Origin: Eleusine coracana subsp. coracana
Lineage: Eukaryota > Streptophyta > Magnoliopsida > Poales > Poaceae
Direction of reading: 5' to 3'
DNA length: 64,000 bases
NCBI GenBank assembly: GCA_032690845.1
Contig: CM064426.1
Coordinates: 40,604,101-40,668,100, forward strand
Shown: positions 21,901 through 32,962 of the stretch, in pieces
Layout: every line of letters starts with the position of its first letter
How positions within the stretch are numbered: position 1 is the stretch's first letter
Position numbers and translations under genes: made by a program
Notes under the pieces: model-generated
The model's database searches: none
What the model saw: only the letters and a program-made list of their open reading frames with translations
Told to the model about the DNA's origin: nothing

Positions 21901-23498
21901 CTCGGAAAAGCCAACGTGGTTGCTGTCGCCTTGAGTCGAAGGGACCAATGCACTCACGCCATTGTTTGCTCGATGGAAGCTTGTATGATTTCAGATCCTA
22001 GCGAACCAAGTCTTCGTGTCATCCCATATGGATCCTTGTATAATTTGGCGCTCATTCCTACCCTTCGGGAAGAAATTGTGGAAGCCCAAAAGAAGGACAA
22101 GGGAATGGAATATATTCGCTAGAAAATAGGGAAGAAGGAAGCCACCTGTTTCAGACAAGCCGAAGATGGAGTACTATGGTTCAACAATCGCCTTGTGGTT
22201 CCGAAGAATGAAGAGCTAAGAAAGAAAATTTTGGATGAGGCTCACTTGTCCAAATACTCCATACACCCCAGCAGCAACAAAATGTACCGTGGGTTAAGGG
22301 AAAAGTTTTGGTGGACACGCATGAAATGAGATGTTGCTCAGTATGTCTCCGAATGTGATACTTGTCAACGTGTGAAGGCCGATCACTTGAGAACAGCCAG
22401 TCTTTTGCACCCGCTAAAAATCCCTGCATGGAAATGGGAGGACATTGCTATGGATTTCATCGTTGCATTACCCCTCACGCCTAAGAAGCACGATTCAATA
22501 TGGGTGATCATGGATAGGTTGACCAAATCTGCTCATTTTATTCCCGTCCATACAACCTACTCTACCAAGCAATATGTCGAGCTCTACATTGTGCGGATTC
22601 TATGCTCGCACGGGGTGCCCAAGACGATCATCTCTGATCGAGGTCCTCAATTTATTGCTCGCTTCTGGGAGGAATTGCATGCTTGTCTTGGCACCACTCT
22701 CATTCAAGGTTCCGCTTATCACCCGCAAACCGATGGTCAAACCGAGAGGCTAAATCAATATTTGGAGGATTTATTGAGAGCTTGTGTCCTGGAAAATCGT
22801 GGTAATTGGGAATCTTGTCTCCCGTTCGCCGAGTTCTCCTACAACAATAGCTACCAAGAGAGTTTGGGGATGTCGCCGTTTGAAGCCTTGTGTGGTCACT
22901 CATGTTGAACCCTGCTGAATTGGTCAGAACCTGGAGAAAGAATCACTTTTGGTCCAGATCTGGTCACACAAGCCGAAGAGAAGGTGAAACAAATTCAAGC
23001 CAACATGAAGGCCGCCCAATCCCGCCAAATAAGCTATTCCAATAAAAGAAGGCGTCCATTGGAGTTCGAAAAGGGAGATCATGTCTATCTCTGAGTTTCT
23101 CCCAACAAAGGTGTGTCTCGTTTCGGAATCAAAGGGAAATTAGCACCCCGCTACATCAGACCTTTCCCGATCACGGAAATGCATAGCGCCGTTGCTTATC
23201 GGTTGCAGCTACCAAAAATCTTGAGCGGGTGCACAACGTCTTCCATGTTTCCCAACTTAACAAGTGTCTAAAGCCTCTGATCGACATGGTTATCTCCGAC
23301 ACCGAGCAATTGGAGGAAGATCTTTCCTACCCCGAATACCCCGTCCGCATCCTCGATCAAAAGGACCGGGTAACTCGCAGCCGCACTATCACCTTCTAGA
23401 AGGTGCAATGGAGTAACCATACTGAAGATGAAGCTACATGGGAACAAGAAGAATTTCCGAGGACCAACTTTCCGGAGTTCTTGGCCTCACAAAACTAG
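19000..23498 (+). pseudogene. gag-pol: gag-pol, unit 2 (all domains present, many lesions)
   Basis: Gag starts MVQTRRGGENVG at 19000; a frameshift near 19090 moves the frame. The capsid-like Retrotrans_gag region follows (about 19240-19600, with SASAWWASF), stopped at 19538-19540 and about 19574. A CCHC zinc knuckle (CYNCGRTGHFGKEC, about 19978) is followed by an Asn-rich linker and an aspartic protease with LFDSGATHDF (about 20258). RT is broken near 20858 by a deletion of about 35 bp that removes the segment encoding FVKKKDKT; FIDD is at about 21166. RNase H (DDSGTGLG, YTDHKSLK) carries stops at 21649-21651 and 22120-22122. Integrase has the HHCC segment and TIISDRGPQF, then a TGA at 22906. 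The chromodomain region has further stops and a 1-bp deletion. This unit kept gag-protease while unit 1 kept the better pol 3' end. Confidence 0.92.
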
Positions 23499-23559
23499 TA
23501 ACCATCCGCACCCCTCCCTTTTGTCCGTTCTTTTGTAAATCTCGGGACGAGATTTCCTT

Positions 23560-23572
23560 AAGGGGGGTGTGC
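23560..23572 (+). other. Polypurine tract, unit 2
   Basis: AAGGGGGGTGTGC directly precedes LTR 3 and is identical to the unit 1 tract. Confidence 0.88.
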
Positions 23573-26500
23573 TGTGACATCCCATGTCACAAAATAGAAC
23601 TTAACCAAACCCAATGTAATTAAGGGATAATTAAAAATATAAATAGTCAAGGTGCCAAAGAATAAAGAAAGAAAATTAAGTAATTAAATCAAGAATATCC
23701 AAATAAGGGCCCTTCTCAAACATCACAAAATCCATGGAAGTACCCCAATGTTTTTGCATATTCTGAATGACCACATTAGAAGAGAATTTTGATAATTTTT
23801 CCAGAATTTGTGGAAACCATTTAATACTCTTAATAATTCCCCTAAAGCCAGAGAAGAGTGTTTCTGTTCTGGAATTTTAAAAATTAATTGAAGCTAATTC
23901 AGCTGATGAACCCAAAAGCAAAGGTGGAGCACATGTTTTTATGGACGTGCTAAAAAATCTGTGTCAAACTTGGAGCATGGAAACGCGGTGAAATTTTCCC
24001 AAACCCGAGTCAAGGTTCAAGTCAAGCCTGTTCAACCCCCTCTTCTCTCTCCTTTTCCCTCCGGCCAGTCTCCGATCGACACCGACGCCACCGTACGAGC
24101 CACCGTCAATCACTGTAGCCCCATCACGGCCACTGCACTGCTGAATCACGCCTGTGCCACCGGCCGGCATTGAAACCCCGCCAGAGAGCCACTCCCCTGC
24201 CGACAGCTTGCCGTCTCTCTCTCTCTCTCGCTCTCCCGGTCAACTGGTGTTAAAAGCGGCCCGATACTGCCCCTTTTCCTCGCCCTTCACTCGCACGTGC
24301 TCCGCTCTGCTCCCCAAGTCACTCCAGTGAAGACAAGCGCCCTGCTTTTCCTCCCTCCCTCCTCTCCTACGAGCGCCGACGGAATCCCCTGCTCTGAGCT
24401 GCCTGATCGTCGCTGCGTCGAGCTCTGTCCAGGTAGTGTCCCAGTCGTTGGTTCTTTTGTATATCTACGTGCAAGTAGCTCCTCTGACTCCTCCCTGACG
24501 CGCTAATCTTGGGTTCCAGCCCCCTCGCTGGAATTGGAGGAGGACCGAGCCGCCACCGTTCATCGCGCGAAGGAGGCTCACGGCGACGACCCCTCTCCCG
24601 GCCACCCCGACTCCAACCCACGCCTCGACGAGCACCACGACACTAAGGTGATGCTCCTAGACACTCTCCCTGGACGATTTCGTCTCTGCACGCGCCTACC
24701 ACCGTCGGCCGCCGTCGAGCGTCGCTGCCGCTCGTCGCCGGCAGTGCTCCGGCAACCCCCACTCTGGCCACCACCACCCACGTGACCGTTGTGAGTCACT
24801 GATCACGTAGAGCAGCTCCGAGTCTCGAGTCCCACCGCCGATCGCCGCCAGCGAGCCGGCAGAGCCGCAGCACCGCCGCATGCGCGCGGGGGAAATTTGA
24901 ATTGGCTAGTGACAATTTTGTAAATAGGAGTGAACTTTGATTAAACTTGGAAATTCAATAACTCGAGAAATGAAAGGCCTAAAAATGTGAAACCAATTTT
25001 TTTCAACTCCTAAAATCCTCCTCTGCCAGAAAAATAGGTTGAGGTCCAAAGTTACTCAGTAAATTAATTTATTTAATTCCCTAAATTTACAACACTAAAT
25101 TTCTTAATAAATTAATAAGTAAATAAATAGAAATGGTAAATTCATGAAACTTGCTCAGTGGTCATTTCATGGCATCCTTAAACTTTCTGCAAAAGCACAT
25201 TTTCATGTTTAGGCATATTGTTAGTGTTATTGCATAAATCCTCATTTTCAGTAATTGAATTTATGTAAATTATTGGCTAGGAATTTAATCATGAAATTTG
25301 GTATTCCTGTCCCTTATGCACTTGTACACTCATGTAACATTCCATGAAAAATTTGAAGCAACTTAAGTATGCTTTTGCTGTCGAAATTAATCAATTGTTA
25401 GCTAAAGTAAGAATTTTCCATATAAATCTTGCTTTTTGTGTGCATTTAAGAAGGGTAGGCATAAATTCACTGCTGGAATATTTATGAAGAATAACTACAT
25501 CAACCTTACAGTAGAAATCCTTACCTCCAATTATATACTCTTGGTTCCTAAATAACTATATGAGCATAGAACTAGTTATGCAATTAAATTGCTATAGTAT
25601 GTATAGTGCTAGTTTTGCATATGGTCACTTTAGCTAAGTTGCTCAAAATGAACTTTCTGGAAATTTGACCCTAGTACTGCATGGTCATATCATCATCAGC
25701 ATGTGATGTCATATAATCATCACCTAGGCCATGCTCATGTTAAAGTAGACATACCCTAAGTTGTGATGATTAAAAGTTACATTCTTGTAATTAGAAGTTT
25801 GTCCCCTTCAAAATTTAGTAGCTACCATGTCATATTTAGGTGTGCACACATTCATGAATAAATGATTAGTCTTTAATTTTATTGCTGAGGAAGTGCCATG
25901 AATTGCCATGCCCTCCATTTCATCTCTAGTTAAGGAACTCCATGAAACCTTGTGTATTCCTTTGCATTGATGCATGTCCATTCCATATAGGGATTAAGAC
26001 ACTAACTATGATCACTCCCAAGGCAAGCCCCAGTGCATAACCCATTAAACTTTCGAGTCCTTTTTCATTATCACAAGTTAGGAATATTGTATTGTGCATT
26101 AAGTGTAGGTCTTGGATGAAACTCACTTGCATACTCCAATCCAGAGGTGATGTGAATAGCACGGTGGTTGCACGGGTTTGAGGACCGCTGGAGAGTGCAT
26201 GAGTTAAGCCTCGGATACGAAGTACTTTATTGCGGGGAGGACGTGTACTTGGGATCGATGGCCCCGGATCGACTTTATAGCAATCTTGTGAATGGTGGCC
26301 ATACGTGTTCTTAAATGATGCGTATGCCATGTATTTGGGTTTTCCCTGCAGGATGTAAATCAATTCAAATTGCCGTCCCTTGCGGTTATGAGTACCTCTT
26401 GTTCGAGCAGCGGCAATGATACGTTAAGTAGTAAAGTTGTGGTTATGTTTCTAAAAGTTACTTATGTTATGGACACATAGTGCTATGATGTATTGTTCTT

Positions 26501-27126
26501 TAGCTATGTTCGTGTCTTAGCTGCTAGCGAGATTGACAGTAGCTGTTTTCTACAATAAGCAAAGTAAAATCTTGACTAAGGAAATGAAAGTGCAGCATAG
26601 AACTAATAGGAGCTTTTGATGCAATTATCAAATAAACCCGGTCAGCCCCCTGCATTCTAGGAGTCGGTTTTAGTAAGTCTTGCAGAGTATGTTAGATACT
26701 GAGGCTTTGCGACTATGTTGTTTTCCAGGTTTTCCTCCAGCTACCTACTATGATTGTTGTAACAAGGTTGTGTGGTAAGGTGAGGAGTCGCAGAACTGGA
26801 CCATCGAATGGGTCCCTAGCTCCCTTAACTGTGATGAGTGAGCCATCGGCATAGGGCTGGCATGGTTCATGTAGGACTTGACGTCATGTTTTGGTCATTG
26901 TATCGCTTCTGCTAATTTATGTAACCTGTACTAAGGACATACGTATTGTATTAGATCTGAACTTGTTTATATTCTACCTCTGAACTTGTACTATTATGCA
27001 CCTAAGTGATGTAATATTGTAAATGATGAACGTTCATGTGTGAATGCTGTGTATGGTTACTTCGTTAACCATCTCCCGAGGCAATCCTGTACGACATACT
27101 CTACTTCTCGGAGTAGGGTTGTCACA
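23573..27126 (+). repeat. LTR 3 of the tandem Tekay-like element
   Basis: A 3,554-bp LTR ending GGGTTGTCACA. It is shorter than LTR 2 because of two internal deletions, one at about 25992 (some 60 bp) and one at about 26140 (some 250 bp), both within segments present in LTRs 1 and 2. The GC-rich block is at about 24020-24900. Confidence 0.94.
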
Positions 27127-27131
27127 ATAGC

Positions 27132-28549
27132 CTTTTCTTTGAAGATGTTGACTGAAAATCAGTCTCCTTCCTCTTTTGAGAGGGCTGGTTAGTGTTGCCA
27201 GTCTGCACTACCTCTTCCATTGACTTCTGAGTTTGGCTCGGCGGCTCCGGTTGGTCTGAAGGTCGGCTGGAGGTTGCAGGAGCAGGTTGACCAGCATCTG
27301 CGGCAGTTATTTCTTCATCGTCGTCCTGGTCCCCCACATATTGGTGACAGCGCATGATGGTCCGCTTCTGGAGCTTGTCAGGGGAGGCCAGAGTAACGAC
27401 AGGAGTGACGCTGACTGGCCGAGTGCCTACGGAGGAACTTGAACCCCCAGCACCGGTTAGTGGTGTCTTCTTGACATAATCAGGTCCCTCAGTATCGGTC
27501 TGTGGGAGCGGAGGATGAGATACATAAGTATCCAACACCTGCATAAAGATCAAAACAATGAGTACAATCTCAAGATAGGATAACAAGGGCTAGCTAAAGG
27601 CAGACTGAGGCTTACTCGGGCTCGCATTGTGCCCTTGTTATACGCCTTTGAGACCAAAGAATGGTCCTGAAGGATTTCCCCTTCAAACATCTTCACCAAG
27701 CGTCTTCGGTGGAGTTCGCCATTTGGTGGATCCGGCACCTCCCTGGTCTCATCCTCATTAACATAGTCCCATGCCGGGTGACATTGAAGCTTCAGGGGCT
27801 GAACTCATCGGATGATAAAGCTTTTGGCCACTGTGATGCCATCAACGCCTTTAGCCTTCAGATCGGCAATTTTCTTGAGCAGGGCGACCACTTGAGGGTC
27901 GGTCGGATCGGGTCTCTCTGTCCAATGCGCTTGGGGAATAGCCTTTGCACCAGTGAAGTCGGCAAGAATAGGGGGAGGGTTGTCACAATAGAACCACTCG
28001 TCCTTCCAATTCTTGTTTCCGGTCTTCAATGGGACATTGATGTAGGCCTCCTTCTTGTGTAACTGGAGGCTGACGCCGCCTATGGCCACTTGGTTTTCCT
28101 TGGTGGGCAGCGGTCGGAGGACAAACAGATGGCGGAAGAGATCAAAATGGGGGAGAACGCCAAGAAAAGCTTCGCACAAATGTACGAAGATGGCAATATG
28201 AAGAATGGAGTTGGGATTGAGGTTGACAAGCTCAATCCCAAAGAAAAAAAAGGAGCCCGCGCAAAAAACTACAGCATGGAACTCCAAAGCCATGCTCAAA
28301 GAATGAACGAAACACTACGATCTACTGGTGAATTGGAATGGGGCATGATTTGCGGGGTACCTTCCAGTCGATCCGAGCCTGCTCTGGAAGGACACCATCC
28401 AACACCATCTTGTTCATGTCAGCCTATGAAAGGCTGCTCTTTGAGAACTCCCGAAGTTGCTCTGGGATGTCGACCTCCGATGAGGACGACGCGGCGATGG
28501 CAGCAGCGGAAGAAGCTGGGATTGAAATGGATGTCCTCTTGCGACCCAT
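27132..28549 (-). pseudogene. Tat-1 antisense gene, exon 1 and most of exon 2 (Transposase_28-type domain)
   Basis: The minus-strand ATG at 28549 opens MGRKRTSIS; exon 1 ends at 27616 (CGA|GTAAGC) and exon 2 starts at 27538 (TTATGCAG|GTG). Exon 1 encodes the domain annotated in Pfam as 'putative gypsy type transposon' (Transposase_28), recognised by GIELVNLNPNSILHIAIF and HLCEAFLG. It continues through NKNWKDEWFYCDNP to a Pro/Ser-rich exon 2. A TAG in the exon 1 segment before ADMNK, a frameshift in a T-run near 28260, and the nested insertion in exon 2 inactivate it. The direction is opposite to gag-pol. The biochemical function of this domain is not known. Confidence 0.85.
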
Positions 28550-28754
28550 CGCGAACAGGATTGAACGTGGTGAAGGAGTTCGAAAAACTTTGCCAAAGCT
28601 CGGGGGCTAAAAGCGGCGGGATCTGTGGCGGTCGGAAGCGAGAAAGCTAACCCTAGCCGGAAAAACAGAGGAGTCGTGAGATCAGAGAAGGTGCAAGGAT
28701 GACGAAGAGTTCGCGGGCAAATGCGACGTGGACTGAAGGTCAACCTGGTGTAGC

Positions 28755-28762
28755 CTTTTATA
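28755..28762 (-). promoter_or_regulatory. TATA box of the Tat-1 antisense gene
   Basis: On the minus strand the sequence reads GGGTATAAAAGGC, a canonical plant TATA box, 206 bp upstream of the antisense ATG. The same element lies at the same distance in Tat-2 (52871-52878), supporting a dedicated antisense promoter. Confidence 0.75.
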
Positions 28763-29482
28763 CCCTTGCCTTTTTGACCTAAGGGTCCTATGGGCCAGGG
28801 TGGGCCGTACTGTAGTGCGACCCTAATATTAACTTAGAGGTTAATTAAGGGCTTAAGCCCATTAGGGTTACAAACCCAAAAAAATGAGACTCGGGGGCTT
28901 CTTTGATGAGAAGTATCCGAGAATTATTTCGCCATATCTATGTGATTTGATGATCACGTGGCAAAGGACTTGATGGTCATATGGTGCAAGTTCAAAGGTT
29001 ATGGTATTGACTAAAGTCAAATAACCAGAATTACCAAATTTGGACTTGAACGGGTGATTGGAATTAGGCAAGAGCTATTTTGACAAAAGTCATTTAGCTA
29101 AATATTGAATATGACTAGAGTCATAAAATTCCGACCGACCTATCACTCGGGAATAATATGTGCCACTCGGCCGGTCTAATGATCGGTCGGCAAAGCGGTC
29201 ACTTAATAATAGGACCCAAGGGTTTGATAACCAGAGGTCTAAAAGATTCAAACTTGATGGTTTGAATATCTATAAACAAATTAATAAGAGCTAATACAGT
29301 TAGACTCTTGCATTATTTGTTAGTCTCCAAATTATACAAGAGTCAGGGGCTACACCTGATCAGGTGCATCTACCCGGTGCACCAGATCTATCAAAAACTT
29401 CGATAATAAGGTCTTCCTAATTTATAATCTTTAGATCATTCGGAGAATTAAAGCTCAAAATCAGAAAGCACTCGGGGGCTGC
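28763..29482. other. Tat-1 non-coding 3' region with two polypurine-like tracts
   Basis: This lies between the antisense promoter and the 3' LTR; no gene is seen. Two tracts resemble the Tat polypurine tract: AGTCAGGGGCTAC (near 29342) and CTCGGGGGCTGC (29471-29482, adjacent to the LTR). The roughly 128 bp between them, with the palindrome ACCTGATCAGGT, are absent from Tat-2, where the first tract abuts the LTR. Confidence 0.75.
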
Positions 29483-29888
29483 CGTGGGATACTTACCTTC
29501 TGGATATCCTCATACAAGGCTAAAGTCGGTGGCCGACTGGGTACTTCATCAACAAGGAAGCCGTCTGACTCGGCTTGGAGTGCAAGACAAGAAAGATTAG
29601 ACTTGCTATATAGAACCATTGTAGAGTACGACTAGGACTCTGCTTGTACCCCCCTGCCGACCGGATATATAAGGCGGTAGGGTACCCCCCATGGAGGAGG
29701 GAGAGATAGTTACAGGCAATTTAGGCTTAACATCTCGTGACAATCAATACAATATAGAACACAGGACGTAGGGTTTTTACTCTTATTGAGAGGGCCCGAA
29801 CCTGTATAATTCGGCGTCTTGTGTAACCATCGTAGTTCTTGGTCTCGACGTAGACCTATATATTTACTGCCGGTCTTGAGCATCGACA
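29483..29888 (+). repeat. Tat-1 3' LTR
   Basis: A 406-bp LTR aligned throughout with the Tat-2 LTRs. Its first base is mutated (CGTGGGATAC instead of TGTGGGATAC) and it ends CATCGACA. A TATATAAG promoter box lies at 29666-29673. Confidence 0.93.
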
Positions 29889-31051
29889 ACAAGTGAAGAC
29901 ATGACCCGGAGGGAGTCAGCACCAAAAAGGGGCCGCCGCATGGCACAGGCCGCCGCCCGGCCTAGGCCGCCGGCCGGCATGCTAGGCCACCCGGCCTACC
30001 CCACCGCCCAGCTTGGGAATTTCCCCCCGGGGTGTCCAGCCCACTTGGCCCATCATGCCAACCGACGCCAAGTGGATAAGGCAATTGAAAACCGACAGAA
30101 AACCATCATCCGGACCAAATCTGAGCCGTCCGAGGGAAGGCGGTCGAGAACCGACTTCATCCAACGATCGCCCGGCCTGGCCTGCTGCCCGGCGGGGGAA
30201 ATTTTGCCCACCGACTCTCCTCCACCTTGAAGTACCCGCCAAGTCTTTGCCACCTATAAATAGAGGGGGAATTCGGCAGAAGTGAAGGAATAGAGAAGAA
30301 ATAAGCATTAGTCCCAAGTTTTACCCAAGTAGAAGAGTAGAGGTGTAGGAGGAGGAGTTCAGAATGCTGGCTCCTTCAACTTTTGCCTCAGGGATTGAAG
30401 CTCCTACGTGAGTAATCTCCCTCATCTTCGGGGCCAGGTAACATGTAGTAGAATTCTTGCCCAAGTAATAAAGTGAGTATTTCTATCCTTTTATTCTGCG
30501 GGATCCTCGTGCATAACTTTTTATTGCTTTGTAGCATTATCTTGTTATATTTACCAATTCTAGAACTAGTATGAAAGTCTATGTTTAGACGTGGTGTTTA
30601 GACTTAGCTTTCCTGGGTTTGCATTCGTCCCCACGGGCTGTGTGGTAGGCAGCAAGTGGTGATAGCCTTGTCCGTCCAATATTGAATTCCACCATGTTTG
30701 GGAAGTCTCAAGCAGGGTTTTCTAGCGTTAACGTGCCCACTAGTACATGAGGTTAGTTACCGACCCTTACCTGTGGATCATTATCGTGCCCTGAAGTAGA
30801 TATTTGGAAATAGAATTCTCACTAAGTTACTTGGAGAAGGTTCACTATATTAGATTGCCTGGCCCGGGGATTTCTTCTCCCTATAGTATATACTTTGTTC
30901 TGCTCCCTTCATCACTAGGACTTGATAGGTTAGGAGTGACACTCTACTCGTTCCTTGTGGAAATCGATACTCTGGAATACTCCCGGGTGAAGGCTATGTC
31001 GGCATCTGTACACTTGCAGATTTTCCCTGTTAGGCTTAAGAATCGCCAACA
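29889..31051 (+). repeat. B element 5' LTR, right part (interrupted by Tat-1)
   Basis: It aligns with 35035-36197 of the 3' LTR from the ACAAG insertion point to CGCCAACA. It has a CCGCCCGGCC-rich segment (29925-30000) and a strong promoter box CTATAAATAG (30255-30263). No coding function is recognised. Confidence 0.92.
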
Positions 31052-31058
31052 AGCTTTC

Positions 31059-31071
31059 TGGCGCCGTTGCC
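31059..31071 (+). other. B element primer-binding site
   Basis: TGGCGCCGTTGCC starts seven bases after the LTR end. It matches the tRNA-Asp-complementary primer site used by many Athila-type elements (established knowledge). Confidence 0.85.
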
Positions 31072-31224
31072 AGGGACGGTAGCAGTGCCATTCCGAACTC
31101 CGTCTCATCCGCTAGTTTTTCTTTGTTTTTCACCATACCACTGAATTAGGTTGTTTTTAGTTTCATCTTTAACCATTAAATTAGGCTATAAAAGAAAAAT
31201 TTTATTGGTGATGGCTCGGCCAAG

Positions 31225-31690
31225 TTTACTGGCCGGGAGGTCAAATTTCATAAAAAAACGACCACCCGGGTGATAATCTGAGGCTCCTGTCCAACCACTC
31301 AGTTTTCAGCACCCTGGAGGTCGTATTTCATGAAAATGACCACCCAGCTAGGTAATATTCAAGTACCCAGAATCCATCCCGAGCAGTCAAATATTCGTAC
31401 TCGGGAGGTCAAATTTCAGCAAAAATGACCCTTTGGGTGATGGTCTGATCATCTAGCCCGGCTTGTCGGATTTCAGCAAACCGGGAGGTCATATTCCATG
31501 AAAATGACGACCCGGCTAGGTAAATTTTTGGGAGGTCAGATTTTATCAAATTTTAGCACCCGGAAGGTCATATTTGGTGAAATATGATCAATCGGCTAGC
31601 TAATCTTGAGCCACATAACCTGAAATAACCCAGTCTAGTTTTACCACCCTGGGGGTCATTTTTCATGAAAATGACCAACCGGCTGGGTCA
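31225..31690 (+). repeat. Degenerate tandem array of hairpin units in the B leader
   Basis: About seven units share the core GGAGGTCATATTTCATGAAA followed by ATGACCACCCGG and are spaced irregularly by about 50-90 bp. Within a unit GGTCAT and ATGACC are inverted repeats around TTTTCATGAAA, so each RNA copy can fold into a hairpin. The clearest copies are near 31317, 31405, 31486 and 31650. The array lies between primer site and gag-like frame, where packaging signals normally sit. Confidence 0.75.
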
Positions 31691-32430
31691 TTTCTACCGC
31701 CCGGCAAGCCATGCCGCCCGACACAACTTTTTCTCGGATTCTTGGCACTTCTAATGCAGAGATGATGTCCATGAGTGGTGAAGGTGTGGGCAGCCTTACC
31801 TTGAAGAAAAATGCTCATCAAAAGCCCCTCCATGAGTGAAAGTGAATGAATGAGAGCCACCCGTGTCACCTCACTCTTTCACCACTCACACTCACCTACC
31901 ACCCTACTCACCTAGGTCTCATGAGTGACAGCACACTCATTGCAAACATTCAACTTTGGTCATCCCATCACTATACCCTTGCTCCCTACACTCTTAGCAA
32001 ATTTCTAGACAAATTGAGCAAGTGGATCACATGGCACTTGGACCTAGCCTTCTCCCATCACCACTAGAGCAATAATAGAGCAAATGGAGGGAAATGACCT
32101 GCCGGTCGGCATGGGCCGCCGCCCGACGTGTCCTGCCGCCCGACATAAAATTTTTTGCCCCAAGGCTCCCATCGAGCCAATAAATACCAGGCACACTGTC
32201 CTTTGTTTCTCCACCCTCAGCTGAAAACATTTTCTCTCCCTCTTCACCCTCGTCTCACTTCACTAGCCCTCTCTAGTAAGTGCACTTTGCACTTAGCAAT
32301 AAAAGTGTGCTGCAATAAAACCGACTAGAGAGAAATTGTTGTCACCCTTGCACGTTTGAACAACTAACCGCTAACCATTATAATCATTTTGTCCTTTGGG
32401 TATCGTGTCCAAGTAACCCCTCTTGTAGGA
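31691..32430 (+). other. Rest of the B leader
   Basis: Non-coding leader following the hairpin array, with CCGCCCG motifs near 32110-32140 and two long C/T-rich stretches. No supported gene. Confidence 0.6.
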
Positions 32431-32962
32431 ATGGCAAATATTTAGAGAAGCCTCTACACCAAGTTCAGCTGCAGCAGCGGCTCGAGCCGTGGGAGGCGTA
32501 CGCCAAGTGAGCGCTTAGAAGCCGAGCACTCGGGAGCTTCACAAGGGGGATAGGCCAGGGACAAGACCACCTCGAACAGGTGCTTTGGGAAGCTCACAAT
32601 ACCATTAGGAGCAACCACAAGTCCCCGGATTTACTAGCTCATCACACTACACTAGTTCATCCCATGAAGAATATGAACCGTACAATCCTTATGGGACAGG
32701 GAGCTACCACCAACCTCATGGAGGCATAGGCACTTCACGTTCTGCCCGATTCACATCGTACAACTTTTCGGAGTTGGAAGAAGACATGCAATACTTGGCT
32801 GCCAATGCTTATGAAACCAATGAACGAACTCAAGAAATATAAGCAGCCATAAGGGATGGACTAGAATGGCAGCAACAAATGTCGGAACAACTTCAGACAA
32901 ACCTCTCCATGATGGACCAACTGTTCGGCCACTTCAACATCAAGTATCAACTGCCGCAGTGA
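32431..32962 (+). pseudogene. Degenerate gag-like frame of element B
   Basis: A coding remnant of about 177 codons starts MANI at 32431 and ends YQLPQ at 32960-32962. The 5' half reads with Ser/Arg-rich sequence (PSERLEAEHSGASQGG) and has TAG codons where Gln is expected. A frameshift near 32590 leads to a Gly/Ser/Tyr-rich stretch (EEYEPYNPYGTGSYHQPHGG) and a helical tail (EWQQQMSEQLQTNLSMMDQL), with one TAA. Position (after leader, before a polypurine-like motif) and composition suggest the C-terminal part of a gag-like protein. I see no zinc knuckle or capsid motif, so 'gag-like' is inference. Confidence 0.55.

Larger units (their letters stand above)
4338..27126 (+). mobile_element. Tandem Tekay/RIRE3-like chromovirus: LTR-internal-LTR-internal-LTR
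   Basis: Three copies of one long LTR (4338-8172, 12920-16797, 23573-27126) separate two internal regions (8173-12919 and 16798-23572). Only the outer ends carry the ATAGC duplication; no duplication flanks the middle LTR. Hence the structure arose from a single insertion followed by unequal recombination between LTRs, or less likely by insertion of a concatemer. The family is a Ty3/gypsy chromovirus: tRNA-iMet-type primer site, CCHC gag, protease, RT, RNase H, integrase and a C-terminal chromodomain. LTRs over 3 kb and an extra orf0 before gag match the Tekay/RIRE3/RIRE8 group as I remember it. Internal unit 1 lacks gag; unit 2 has the whole gene set, but damaged. Confidence 0.95.
27127..29888 (+). 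mobile_element. Tat-1, right segment
   Basis: This continues Tat-1 after the nested element; the first five bases (ATAGC) are the right target duplication. It holds the 5' exons and promoter of the antisense gene, a non-coding 3' region and the 3' LTR. Gag-pol orientation is plus. The element ends at 29888 and is followed by ACAAG, the presumed right target duplication, whose partner lies outside the window. Confidence 0.92.

Noticed and set aside
4338..27126. Two independent Tekay-like insertions side by side
   Set aside because: The middle LTR is shared exactly and has no target duplication, while the outer ends share a perfect ATAGC.
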